The notes beneath the pieces were generated by a model. The model saw only the letters and a program-made list of their open reading frames with translations, ran no database searches and was not told the origin of the DNA. A stretch of 64,000 nucleotides of DNA, taken from contig JAINUG010000208.1 of NCBI GenBank assembly GCA_029706075.1, positions 310,001 through 374,000 of the forward strand, given 5' to 3'. Shown here one piece after another: positions 1 through 10,674 of this stretch. This DNA comes from Aldrovandia affinis (lineage: Eukaryota; Chordata; Actinopteri; Notacanthiformes; Halosauridae). Numbering within the stretch: position 1 is the first letter of the stretch; the number at the start of each line of letters is the position of its first letter. Position numbers and translations under genes: made by a program.

Positions 1-178
1 TAGGAATTTAAAAACCTCAATAAAATCCCCTCTAAGTCTCCGTTTGCGAAGTTTAAATAGATTGAGTGCCTTAATACCAGGTATCAGTTTAGTTGCCCTT
101 CTTTGGACTTTTTCAAGAGCTTCTATATCTTTCTTGTAGTGCGGTTCCCAGAACTGCACACAGTATTCTAAGTGGGGT
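1..178 (-). mobile_element. CR1/L2-group LINE, 3' coding remnant
   Basis: Read on the minus strand, this stretch is open for about 58 codons. It gives the C-terminal reverse-transcriptase tail typical of CR1-like non-LTR retrotransposons: [15 protein letters not shown], then [11 protein letters not shown], then [14 protein letters not shown]. The family match rests on these motifs. The element runs off the left edge of the window and is probably inside an intron of nop9. Confidence 0.75.
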
Positions 179-382
179 CACCTGTGGGTCGGTCCCCAAA
201 ACTCCCTGAATGCATCACCTGTGTTAAGAGTCATATAAACAGTAATGTTCTCTCTCTCCCTCTCCCTCTCTCTGTGCTGCTAGAAATGTTTGTAAAGAAG
301 TATTTTAATCTAATGTAGTATCTCTCTCACCGTGTGTGAGGGATGCAGTACTAACCTCATTCTCTCACTCCCCCACCCCTAG

Positions 383-524
383 CCTGTGTGACGAACACAG
401 TGGCCAGCGCTGTGCTCCAGGTCATGCTGACGGTCTGTCACAGGAAGAGGCCGAAGCTGTGCAAGCGCCTGACCAAAGGCATTATGGGATATTTGACTTC
501 TCTCAGCACAGCACCTGGGGTCAG
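383..524 (+). CDS. nop9: nop9 coding exon (first in window)
   Basis: The exon starts after a CCCCTAG acceptor with two bases finishing a split codon and reads CVTNTVASAVLQVMLTV and onward. It ends GGGGTCAG before GTGAGT. Two bases carry over into the next exon, forming a serine codon. Confidence 0.88.
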
Positions 525-3500
525 GTGAGTGCAGCTATTTAAGAGTACCTCGATCCTACTCAATATTAAATATTCAATGTGTATGTATACATTCAATTTG
601 TGATATATTCTACTACAACACTATTTACAATAATATAGTACCAATAATACAAACAATGCAAAAATTACTAGAGATGCACCGATCGATCGGCCTCTGACCG
701 GAAATGGCCGATTTTCAGCTGATCGGCCTCAATCGGTGACTTGATCCCGATCACTCCCATAGCCGATTCTGTGCGCCGGTTGGCTCCTCGCCCCCTCTTT
801 TTCACGTGACGTGCGCGCACCCGTGAGCCAATGCAAACAGATCAGATGAGCGCAGCGCTGAAAACGCCTCAACATGTCCTTAGTATGGGCGTTTTTCACA
901 GTCAGTGAAGACGACTTAAAGCTTGCAGTTTGTCATACATGTCAATCGAAAATAAGCCGCGGAGGAACAACCTCAAAACGTTGAACGACCAACCTAATCA
1001 GACACTTGAAAAGTCATCACCCAGGTACCAAGTCGATGCCCAAATTCTGAAAATGTAACGGTACTCGTTTTCTACAGTACCGTAGGTACCGGGTTAATTA
1101 ACAATTAACCGTTGCGCTAGTTCGGTTCCTCTGAACCATTTTCCATTAATAGAACATAGTGGTAGTGCATAAACCTGACGTAATAATGCCCTCCTGAAGC
1201 ACTGAATTGCACTGAAATCATTATGTTCGCTAATGAGTGACGTTATGAAACAGTGCTATTCACTCATACAAATCGAACTTATTAGACCTAATGATAAATT
1301 CATCTAACGATTTCTAGCTAAACCACAAATGGTGTATTAACTGTGTTGTGCATGAAGGTGCCAGCTGTGCGTTTCCACTATCAAACAAACTCAGAAACAG
1401 CAGCATCGCCTCTTTTCCAATTACTCCTAGTTTGAAACATTTTTATCTAGGCTTTGAAGCTAGTTAAAGTCGTAGTCGTTAGGCTACCTGACTCACGCAA
1501 ATAACGAAATTCTGCTGAAGAGCGGCTTGTTTCAATGCCTTTGACAAGCTCTGCAACTGAAACATCCGCCCTTATATCGCTACAAGTGTTTTCCATTGCA
1601 CTATATAGAATTGGGATCTACTCTAATCCACCTCTAGCAAACAAATTAGTCTAGCGCATCATAGGTTCGAACTAACCTGTTTTCCATTAGCATTGTCGCA
1701 ATAACTTTCTGATGCACATCAAGTTGAAGCCATATAATTATTTAATGTTAAAAGGGCTTGTGTCATCTGTCATCAGAATATAACGTTAGTGTTTAAAAAA
1801 ATATTTCCGGACTAATGGTCTGTCACCATGTCAGTAAATTTAAACTACTCTTGTTTCTTTTTATTTATTACTTAAAGGCTACATGCCACTGTTGTTGGAT
1901 TCTCTTTTATTCATCATTGAATTTAATTTGCACAAAAAAAGAAAAGCTCTGTCCAGTAACCTGGAACACTTTTTTATTTTGAAATGTGTTTTAGTGAGAC
2001 CTACCTCATGCTTCTGACCTACCTCAGAATTGTCAATCTTAATTTTCTATTAAAGCAAAGTTACAAAAATGTTTGTGTAAGTTGTCAATTATTGTTTTTA
2101 GGAAAAAAATCGGAATCGCCAAAATCGGTATCGGCAGGTCAGACTAATCAAAAATTGGAAATCGGAATCGCCAAGAAAATCGCAATCGGTGCATCTCTAA
2201 AAATTACTTTTAAGTTATTATGTTAAAGTATTGAATCAGTTACTTTTTTTGTCACCTGAAAAATATGGTAGTTAGACGCTTATATGGTGATTAAATCTGT
2301 ATGTGGTTATTAAAAAGATAAGTAGTATATACAGTAAGTTTGCATATGGTATATAAATGTGTGTCTGTGTTACAGAATTAGTGATTCAATGTGTATATGG
2401 TATATAAATGGGCATATATTTTCTTCTCTGTCAGCCCCCTCCTGGTGTTTGTGAAGGACCAGGCATCGAGCCGCCTCATTGAGACAGTCTTCCAGCTATC
2501 CCACAAGGCCTTGCTCCGTGACCTCTACAAGAACCACCTCCAGGGTCAACTGGTCAACCTGGCCATCCATCCAATCGCCAACTTTCCAGTACAGAGGCTG
2601 ATGGCTGCTACGGCCAGTTACAAGCTGGTATGCGACCTTTGACCCCCCAACCCTATGTGAGAAACTTAAATGTGGAAATGAGTGGGCTGATATTTTTAAA
2701 CTGCACTAACTTATAAAAACAATTAAAAGCAAAAACAATTGTGTAGCCTAAGGGCAAAATAAAATATGAAGAACATCAGTCATCTTGATAGCACGTAGCC
2801 TAGATTTTCTTTTTAATTTAATACTCTGCTGTTTCTTCTGTCATGGACTGTCATAACGGTGTAAAAAAGTTGTACATAGGAGGAAATGCTTTGCTATTCA
2901 TGTCAGATTGGGAAGTAATTGGCCTGTTTCAGAACTGTTCCAGAATTGCTCAGCTGCCAGTCTTTTCATGTTTGGCCAGTTTTATTGGTAGTTTTATTGG
3001 TCTGTAGTTTTGTGTTTAAGCTGTTCCAAATTGTGAAGTTTCCTACTTGGACAATGTTTGAACACCACCTTCATTGTCACAACAAGTTTGTTTGGGAAAT
3101 TGTCTGCCCATATATAGGCTTGTGGGAGCTAAGATGTGGTAATACTATTAAGTGTGAAAACCCAAAATAAGTGTGGCTCAAAAAAGCTTAACACATTGTG
3201 TCAATGGAAGCCCTCAGTTGGACTTCTAAATACCAATGTAAATACCAGCTTAAGCTGTCTCTAAGTGCAGCATGAATTGCAGTGGAGTATACTGTCTCTT
3301 GTATGAAGTCCAACTCTCTCTTTCTCTCAGTTTCTCCCGGTGTTTGAGGAGCTTATCGAGGGCCTGGAGGCCATCTTGGCTATGGAGCATATGGGTGTGA
3401 TAGTCCAATTGACGGACAGCTGCGTGGAGTGGGAGGAGAAGCAAGGGCAGCTGCTACAGTGCCTCCTACAGGTGTGGCTGACTCATGGCATGTAGTTGTG

Positions 3501-4769
3501 GAAGAGCGAGGCTTCATGAACCCCAATATGGGTGGAGCTATGATTCTTTGAGTGACTCACTGGTTCTAACCCTTTAGTGTTCTGCAGTAGAGCATATAGG
3601 TTTGATGGGTTATTTTGAGTAAGTGATTAGCAGAACATGGTAGCTCCACTTTCCCATCACTTCCTGTAAATATATCTAGTAACAACAGTGTTTGTGGTAG
3701 TTGCCTTATAGCAGGGTGGGATTTTAGGTTATCATTCAAAATCTCTTGTATTTGAACTGAAGTTTTGTTGAGGTGTTGACTGATTTGCTATCCCCCGCCC
3801 CTCCTCTCCCTGCTACGCCCCACCCCAGGCCTTCCATTGCGCTAATCCGCCCTCCCTCCAAACCTCCTGCCTCCCCCTCTTCCTGTCTCTGCTCACTCAT
3901 GAGGTGTACTACAGGTTGCAGACTGCAGGGGGCGACAGAGACACGCAGGTCAGTACTGTTTACAACTTAATGACAGGAGAAATAGGATGTTTTTTTCCCT
4001 CTAACTTCAGTACTCTATTGTAGAACCCACACCTTTACTTTTACTTATTTATCCTTTATATCAACCATGCAATTGTATCATTATTCTTGTATACATTATC
4101 CTACTTTTTACAAAACCTGTTCAAAGACATGCCTTTTTGTATGTCCTATTTAATTGTTTATTATTCATTTTTCCTGTTTTTGTCACTCTTTTATTGGGAA
4201 AGTGCTTTGAACACAATCCATGAAAAGCACTTAATAAATAAATACAGTGTATTATGATTATGATTTATGGAGGAGAAAAAACCCATTGAGACTGACATCT
4301 GTTTTTCAACGGGGACCTGGCCAAGAGAGCAACATACCAAAATACAAATACACAAGACATTGTTAAAACTGACAATACAGTAAGATTGTGACATTAAAAC
4401 AAATGAAAAAAGCATTCGGTTAGTACACCTATTGTCTGGAAGCTCCCCCTCTGTCCCCTGAGCCCGTACCTTTACACTGGCCACTAGTGATGGTGATAAA
4501 GATGTCTTCTTGCTCTCCTCTACAGCGCCCCCTGTCTGATATCTGCTATAATGGCTCCCGCCTAGTCCAGGCTCTGGCCAAGTTCAAAGACCGCTCCCTC
4601 CTGCTCAACAGCCTGCGGCTGTTCCCTCCCTCTGACCTCCTGACCCTGGGAACTGACCCGTCAGGGAGCCATGTCTTACAGGCCCTGCTGACATCATCGA
4701 GTGACAAGGGGCGGGGCAAGATACTGAAGAGGCTGGAGGTGAGAACAGGGGAGGAGTGGGGACAGGAGC

Positions 4770-4801
<32 letters not shown>

Positions 4802-4902
4802 GGGGGAGGGAGAGAGGGAGGGAGGGGGAGGGAGGGGGAGGGAGGGGGGGGGGAGGGGGAGGGGGAGGGGGGGGGGAGGGGGGGGGGGGGGGGGGGAGGG
4901 GG

Positions 4903-4933
<31 letters not shown>

Positions 4934-5915
4934 AGGGGAGGGAGGGGGAGGGAGGGGAGGGGAGGGGGAGGGAGGGAGAGGGGGAGAGGGGAGGGGGAGA
5001 GAGGGAGGGGGAGGGAGGGAGAGGGAGGGGAGGGGGAGGGGGGGGAGAGAGAGGGGGGGAGAGGGGAGGGGGAGAGGGGAGGGGGAGGGGGGGAGGGGGA
5101 GAGGGGGAGGGGGAGGAGAGGGGGGGGAGAGAGGGGGAGGGGGGGGAGAGGGGGAGGGGGGAGAGGGGAGAGAGAGGGGAGGGGGGGAGAGAGAGAGGGG
5201 GGGAGAGAGGGGGAGGGGGGGGGGAGGGAGAGGGAGAGGGGAGGGGGAGGGGGGGAGGGGGAGAGAGGGGGGGAGAGAGGGGGAGGGAGGGGGAGGGAGG
5301 GGGAGGGGGAGGGGGAGGGAGAGGGGGAGGGAGGAGGGAGGGGGAGGGAGGGGGGAGGGAGGGGAGAGGGGGGGAGGGAGGGGGAGAGGGGGAGAGAGGG
5401 GGAGGGAGGAGGGGGAGAGGGGGAGAGGGGAGGGGGGAGGGGGAGAGGGGGAGAGAGGGGGAGGGGGGGGAGGAGGGGGAGAGAGAGGAGGGGGAGAGGG
5501 AGGAGAGGGGGGAGAGGGAGAGAGGAGGGGAGAGGAGGAGGAGGAGGGGGGGGGAGAGGGGAGGGGGAGGAGAGAGAGGAGGGGGAGAGGGAGGGGGAGA
5601 GAGAGGAGGAGGGGGGAGAGAGGAGGAGGGGGAGAGAGGAGGGGGAGAGAGAGAGAGAGGGGGAGGGGGAGAGAGAGGGGGAGAGGGGGAGAGAGGGGGG
5701 AGAGAGGGGGAGAGAGAGGAGGAGGAGGGGGAGAGGGAGAGGAGGGGAGGGAGGAGGGAGGGAGAGAGAGGGGGAGAGAGAGGGGGAGAGAGAGGAGGGA
5801 GGGAGGGAGAGAGGGGGAGGGAGAGGGGGAGGGGGGGAGAGGGGGAGGGAGAGGGGAGAGGGGGAGGGAGAGGGGGAGGCAGAGGGGGGGAGAGAGGGGG
5901 AGAGGAAGAGGAGGA

Positions 5916-5953
<38 letters not shown>

Positions 5954-6670
5954 GGAGGGAGGGAGGGAGGGAGGGAGGGAGGGAGGGAGGGGGAGAGAGA
6001 GAGGGGAGGGATGGATGGATGGAGAGAGGGAAGGATGGAGGGAGGGAGCAAGAGGGAGGGAGAGGAGCAGAGAGGGAGGGAGTGAGAGGAAAGGAGGGAG
6101 CAAAAGGGAGGGAGAGAAGCAAAGAAAGCAAGAGTGAGGGAGGGAGGGAGAGGAGCAGAGAGGAAGAGAGTGATGGATGGTCACTATCATAGCAACATAG
6201 ACCCAATTCCATTCCAGAAAATTGTATTATTAATTCTGGAGCTTACTGAATAATATAATGATTGTGTCATTATTATTTTCCAGTATGCTAATAATACTTT
6301 ATGCAGGTACAAACAAACTACTGCGATGTTGGGATTGTAAATTGTAACATTATAGCTGCAATTAATGCTGCAGTTTACGTGGCAGCGGCTGGCATTTTTT
6401 AATTCGGATGTTTCCATGTTCAAAGTTTGACTGTTCCATTTGAAAATGGTATCACTCTTCTATCTCGTTTCATTTGCACTACAAATGAGTGTATGACATG
6501 AAAATATGTAGTTTGGAGTCTGCCTCCCAGGAGTGGAGGGGACCACAATTTAAATGTAATTCAGGATTCACACACACAGACACATACACAGTCACACCTG
6601 CTCACATACACACTCACACCTGCGTGCACACACTTTCACATGCTCACACCCCCCTCTCTCCCCACCCCCC

Positions 6671-6757
<87 letters not shown>

Positions 6758-7485
6758 TCCTCTCTTTTTCTCTCTGTCAGGGGCAGTATGTGCAATTGGC
6801 CTGTTCCAGATATGGCAGTCGTGTTTTGGAGGCAGTTTGGAACAGCGCCACCATGAGTCAGAGACAAGGCATTGCACAGGAACTAGGTGAGGATATGGAT
6901 TTGTTAGATTTTTCTTGCTGGAATGAACTGATATATGCTTCTATTTCATTATCTGCCAATGTAGACGTCCGTACAACAAAAACTATAACCACAATACGAC
7001 CAGGTCCCGATAAAAAACAGTGATCTGAACTCTGGTTCTGTTGCAGCCGTGAAGTATGCACTCAAATCCCAGAATGCAATTGGGGAACATTTGCAGGCTA
7101 AAACCATTCCAGGCCTAGACTCTCAATTGCCCTGTTCATTTGTGGTCATATTTTGGCTGTGCAAAAACAATAAAACAACATTTGAGTGCAATTCTTCATT
7201 CTCAGTCACCATGCTCCAAGAGTTTTAAATATGAAATGCTGTCTTTGCATATGTATAAGTACTATATATATATTTATAGAATGTCTGTCTCCCTCTCCCT
7301 CCCTGTCACTCTTTTTTATCTTTCTCTCAGCCCCTAGTGAATCAGTGCTGAGGTCTGATCAGTTTGCTCGCCACGTTTGGGGGAAATTTGCACTGACCCA
7401 CTTTGTGAAGAGGCGGAGCCAGTGGCTGGAAGCTCAGACCGGCCAATCAAAGAAGAGGAAGATGTTTAGTGACATTCTGGAGTGA
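383..7485 (+). CDS. nop9: Nucleolar protein 9 (pumilio-repeat), C-terminal half, seven exons
   Basis: Nop9 is a nucleolar protein built of pumilio-like helical repeats. It binds pre-18S rRNA and is needed for small ribosomal subunit maturation. Seven exons join in frame: 383-524, 2435-2627, 3331-3471, 3829-3948, 4526-4738, 6781-6886 and 7331-7485. Every junction is GT-AG. Together they encode about 355 residues, roughly the C-terminal half of a protein usually near 630. The upstream exons lie outside the window. Puf-type repeat signatures are visible: FVKDQASSRLIETVF, HPIANFPVQRL, DPSGSHVLQALL and SRYGSRVLEAVW. The product ends in a basic segment (KKRKMFSDILE), as other vertebrate NOP9 proteins do. 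No frameshift or stop interrupts the exons. Introns carry a hAT element (669-2199) and a giant purine tract (4766-6170). Confidence 0.93.
669..2199. mobile_element. hAT DNA transposon, non-autonomous, in nop9 intron
   Basis: The ends are 15-bp terminal inverted repeats (TAGAGATGCACCGAT at the left, its complement at the right). A perfect 8-bp target duplication, AAAATTAC, lies at 661-668 and 2200-2207. Both are hallmarks of hAT transposons. At about 886-1025 on the plus strand there is a decayed BED zinc finger: a C-x2-C pair in AVCHTCQSKIS, then an H-x4-H pair in RHLKSHH. This is the N-terminus expected of a hAT transposase. No transposase core is recognisable, and the centre looks like unrelated sequence. 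The 1,531-bp copy is therefore a deletion or replacement derivative. Confidence 0.88.
2435..2627 (+). CDS. nop9: nop9 coding exon
   Basis: Acceptor TCTGTCAG and donor CTG/GTATGC. The exon encodes SPLLVFVKDQASSRLIETV and onward to MAATASYKL, including a Puf-type repeat core and the conserved HPIANFPVQRL segment. It ends in phase 0. Confidence 0.93.
2628..3330 (+). other. nop9 intron, no recognisable element
   Basis: AT-rich intron with no coding potential, repeat or RNA gene that I can recognise. Short open frames here show no family resemblance. Confidence 0.6.
3331..3471 (+). CDS. nop9: nop9 coding exon
   Basis: Exactly 47 codons in phase 0 between TTTCTCTCAG and GTGTGG. It encodes FLPVFEELIEGLEAILAM and onward, an alpha-helical stretch that matches the NOP9 region following the HPIANF repeat. 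Confidence 0.92.
3829..3948 (+). CDS. nop9: nop9 coding exon
   Basis: Forty codons in phase 0 between CACCCCAG and GTCAGT. It encodes AFHCANPPSLQTSCLPLF and then LTHEVYYRL, matching the AFHC and EVYY signatures of vertebrate NOP9. Confidence 0.9.
3949..4525 (+). other. nop9 intron, no recognisable element
   Basis: AT-rich intron. I see no transposon, RNA gene or coding segment. Confidence 0.55.
4526..4738 (+). CDS. nop9: nop9 coding exon
   Basis: Seventy-one codons in phase 0 between CTCTACAG and GTGAGAAC. It contains NGSRLVQALAKF and GTDPSGSHVLQALLTS, two pumilio-type repeat cores. The purine tract of the next intron begins about 30 bp after the donor, so open frames running on from this exon are an artefact. 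Confidence 0.93.
4766..6170 (+). repeat. 1.4-kb G/A-only polypurine tract
   Basis: About 1.4 kb consist almost entirely of G and A on the plus strand, as shuffled GGGA, GAGA and GGAGGG units. Uninterrupted G runs reach about 20 around 4880-4935. A handful of C and T appear only near the ends (for example GGATGGATGGAT near 6010). Such mirror-symmetric purine DNA can form triplex (H-DNA) and G-quadruplex structures. The sequence accounts for long open frames on both strands, because codons made only of A and G include no stop. Confidence 0.97.
6683..6753 (+). repeat. (CT)n microsatellite serving as polypyrimidine tract
   Basis: About 35 CT units lie directly upstream of the nop9 acceptor at 6780 and, with the following TCTTCCTCTC, make up its polypyrimidine tract. 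It is in the same intron as the purine tract at 4766-6170. Confidence 0.93.
6781..6886 (+). CDS. nop9: nop9 coding exon
   Basis: Begins after TCTCTGTCAG and ends CTAG/GTGAGG, leaving one base for the next exon. It encodes GQYVQLACSRYGSRVLEAVW and then the IAQEL segment, the best-conserved C-terminal Puf repeat of NOP9. Confidence 0.94.
6887..7330 (+). other. last nop9 intron
   Basis: A 444-bp intron with a short (TA)n run near 7265 and a pyrimidine-rich 3' end. No other feature is recognised. Confidence 0.6.
7331..7485 (+). CDS. nop9: nop9 terminal coding exon
   Basis: Follows TTTCTCTCAG. With the base carried over it encodes APSESVLRSDQFARHVWGKF and then FVKRRSQWLE, ending KKRKMFSDILE and TGA at 7483-7485. 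Vertebrate NOP9 proteins end in a similar basic stretch followed by SILE-type residues, which supports this stop over the downstream alternative exon. Confidence 0.92.
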
Positions 7486-7660
7486 GTGAGAGAGGCACAG
7501 GCAGGGATCACACATTTCTTCCATCCTTGCTGTGTTTATTGGAATAAGGGCTTTGGGCCTCTTGTTTCATAGACTTCCTCCCCCGCGGTCACCCAATAAA
7601 GCAGGGTTTTTATCGCCTTTTCAAAAGGTCCTCTCTCCTGTCTGTTGTGTACGGGGGGGG
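7486..7660 (+). terminator. nop9 3' UTR and polyadenylation region
   Basis: An AATAAA hexamer lies at about 7595 in CACCCAATAAAGC. A TG-rich element (TCTGTTGTGTACGGG) follows about 40 bp later. That is the arrangement of a cleavage and polyadenylation site, about 110 bp past the stop codon. Confidence 0.6.
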
Positions 7661-7706
7661 GGGTTCTAGAGCAGAGTGCCCGCCAACCAATTTTAACCAT
7701 TGACAG

Positions 7707-7821
7707 GAACTGCTTTGGACAAGACTTCTACTGTGTTGAACGCTCAGCCAGCTACATAAAGAGCCACTACAGCTTCAATGCGGAGATGAGCGTGTTCTCT
7801 CAGCTTGTGAGAAGCCAATGA
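7707..7821 (+). CDS. Possible alternative terminal exon of nop9
   Basis: The last nop9 exon contains a consensus donor GA/GTGAGT at 7482, just before its stop codon. A TTGACAG acceptor at 7700-7706 opens a frame that joins in phase and runs 38 codons to TGA at 7819-7821. It would replace the last residue with ENCFGQDFYCVERSASY and onward. The open frame is short, and the standard NOP9 ending fits the stop at 7485. I treat this as a possible minor isoform only. Confidence 0.25.
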
Positions 7822-9030
7822 GAAGATACACTTTCATCAACACATGGAAACTGTGCTGAATGTTTTTTTAGTTAAGAGTAAAAACTATTTTTAATTGCCA
7901 TTGAGAACTCTGTTTGACACTTTGTCGTTCTCTGAAATGCTACATTTCGGTAGCAGTTTGATGCAGACACAAAGAAGGATCAAACGACCCACGTGCGTTT
8001 CAGCCATATCCAATTCTGCTTTCATTTATTAATATATATATTTTTTTACTTAACATGTTGCTCTTTTTTGTCCTCGGTTGTCACTGACCAAAGGCGCCCT
8101 CTCTGCTTTCTGCCTCTGACAACTTAAAACCGCACAGACAGACCGTCAGATGTCTTCAGTGTGATTGTGGTATTCCTGTGGAGCTGACCCCCCTACCTAC
8201 AGTGGTGCAGACACACTGTCTCAGTGCAGCACACACACCTGCACAAAGCTTCCCTTTTTCTTTACGCTTCTGCACAGAGCCACACACACTAGTCATTCTG
8301 TCAACACTAATGAATCTGATTAAAGAAGAAAGAGCGGCACTTTGGCACCCCTGAGAGGATGAAGCCTGTAACTGCGGCTTAGGGGAGTCCCCTAAGGAGC
8401 TTACAAAGATGCATGAAAGCAATTGAAAATGCACTCATATTTTCCAAGCAATAAGAACATAATATTGCAACAAAGAGAGGCTAACAGCAACTTCCAAATG
8501 ATGCTGGTTGTTAGAGCTTTAAATACCTCAGAACTATGCCCAGCGGTCACCTTTTTTCTGCAAACCTGTCAGGTTGGCGTTTGTAATGTGCTAGGCTAGA
8601 CTCAAGCTTTATTTGTTATTTCTTAATCATTTCTTGTAGTTTCTCACATTTCTGTCCCAACCCCCTGCTGTTTTCTCTCTTTGTCTCAGATTCAGTTCAG
8701 TTAAAGTTCTTTATTGGCATAGCTCTCGCTCTCACACGCATGCGGGCGCGTACATGCTCTCTTTCTTTTCTGTTAAGTGCGTAGAGGGGGGATGGATGCT
8801 GAGACTTGTAATGGTGTCAACGAAGTACACAGGCCCCAACAGCAAGCCAGCACGGCATTGAGTTACACTCACAAATGTGATCTTAACATTCTCCATAGGA
8901 ATTGCACAAAAGACCTGCCCAGAGTGATATTCAAACGGAACCAGCGTTTGACTGTGAAAGAATTCTAATGAAACTGTCTTTTGAGATGACTGAAATGGTG
9001 TACTGAAGTAGGACAACGCATATTTTATTT
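7822..9030. other. nop9-psmb11 intergenic segment, left part
   Basis: No gene recognised. A short retrotransposon-like tail, GTTCTTTATTGGCATAG, lies near 8707-8723. Similar tails recur near 39,800, 42,170 and 58,100. Confidence 0.5.
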
Positions 9031-9039
9031 ACATGCTAG

Positions 9040-9625
9040 GCAGTCTAGGCAAATCAAAACCCGCAGTTCATCCGGACCGTTGTGTTTACTCAGACATTTC
9101 TGCTGACAGTTTCACCAATGCTGTCTCGGTTAAATCTACCACTGACATTGATGTCAGACAGAGTGAAGGAGATGCAGATTGTTCGGAAGTAACAAGAACA
9201 CAGTGCACACTGCTTGTGCGGGAGGAGCTTCACTACAAAGATCTTTAAAAAACCACAAGCAATGAAAACACAATATAAGATGCATCACAGCAGCCATTGT
9301 GGCAAGAGCTACACTCTTGGGATGTGATCTTGATTAAATAAAAATGAAACCTGGAAATAGTTTAACTGTGAAGAGTGGTAACTGGGACAGGGATCATACT
9401 GCAGTGAATAGCTTCACTAGACTCCAACCTCACCTGCAGACTCACACAGGACAGAAGTCACCGCTTTTCCTGTTGTGGTGAGAGCTTAAACAGCCAGCCT
9501 CAAAGCCCAACAGCATATTCGCGCAGGGGAGAGACCACACCCCAGCTCCCAAATGTGGGAAGAGATTAAATTCCTCAGCATCCCTGGGAAAAGAAGGACA
9601 AGGCAGACTCAGACAACCATACATG
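9040..9625 (+). pseudogene. Decayed C2H2 zinc-finger gene fragment
   Basis: At about 9400-9560 the plus strand reads as broken C2H2 fingers if two frameshifts are allowed. The pieces include SFTRLQPHLQTHTGQK (a finger tail with its HTGxK linker), RFSCCGESL and CGKRL. Upstream, 9033-9248 is an open frame ending in LLVREELHYKDL that could be the gene's N-terminal region; this link is inference. Stops and frameshifts make it non-functional. The identification rests on the linker motif and is moderate only. Confidence 0.45.
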
Positions 9626-9639
9626 TCTTATTTTCTACG

Positions 9640-10640
9640 TTCTTATTTTATCAAAAAATACATTGTGAATGTGTCACTCATCAGGCACTGTCGACAATGA
9701 ACTGATTTTTTTTTTTGCTTCATTGATCATTCACAGCCTTCGATATGAATCTTTTTTTATCTTTCATCTCCAAGCAAATGAGAGGTTTTTCATTTTTCTC
9801 ACTGCTGTCACATTTTTATTTATTTGTTGTCATTCAAAGGAATGGCAACAAAGTACAGTTTGAACCACTACCACTGTCAAACTGCAAACTTGATCACGTG
9901 GATCGCTGCTTAAAATCAGCACGCTCCCCTCATGGGTAAGAATAACATGTCTCTATTCCTCTATCACCAGAATAACCTATCTCCATTCGTCTTGTACCAG
10001 GAGAATCATGGCCTGTTTGTTGGGGCTTGCAGCCAGGCTATGTCTGCCAGTGTGACAGTGTGAGCTGTACCGGGCCCCGAAGATATCTCTCTCTTACAGC
10101 CATGGTGAACAGTGATTAATGAGCTTGTAACCTGAAGTTTTCAGGTATAAGGAGCCCAGGTGCTGCTGATGCACTTTGGAAGCATTGCCCCTACTCTATG
10201 AATGCAGAGTCAGGGTTATTATCATATGTCTTATGGTTTAAATCGAAAATGAATACACATGATGGGTAAAACACGTTGCTCACGTTAACTCTGAAGGCCA
10301 TCATGTTAATATTTTTATAATATAATAGTTTTTTTCCAAATGCATTTGTAAATAAATAAAAAGCAACACATCAATTAAAAAGTGCCTAGGTTTTGGAATT
10401 TGCACAGCTTCTGTGGATATAAACAGTTTGTGGATATAAAAATATATTGTCCAAAATGTGCCATTATGGATGGATGTAAAAATAAATATACAGCTTGGAA
10501 GATTTGTCAGTTACATTTGAAAATATGTGATTTGGTGTTGCTTTATATGCAAGTGTATAAATATACTGTAGAGTACATTGTGAGACCCACATAATTATTG
10601 TAAAAGAAAAAAAAGATGCATTTAATGGCAATCGCTGATA
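9640..10640. other. nop9-psmb11 intergenic segment, right part
   Basis: AT-rich sequence. I see no coding region, RNA gene or classifiable repeat. Confidence 0.5.
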
Positions 10641-10674
10641 TTTAACATCCATTTTTCTGTCGTCGAAAATAGAT

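Noticed and set aside
4487-6212. Several open frames of about 500 codons on both strands (Gly/Glu/Arg-rich on plus, Pro/Ser/Leu-rich on minus).
   Set aside because: They come from the G/A-only tract, where no stop codon can occur in any plus-strand frame and few on the minus. No domain or codon signal is present. Only the first part of one frame is a real nop9 exon.
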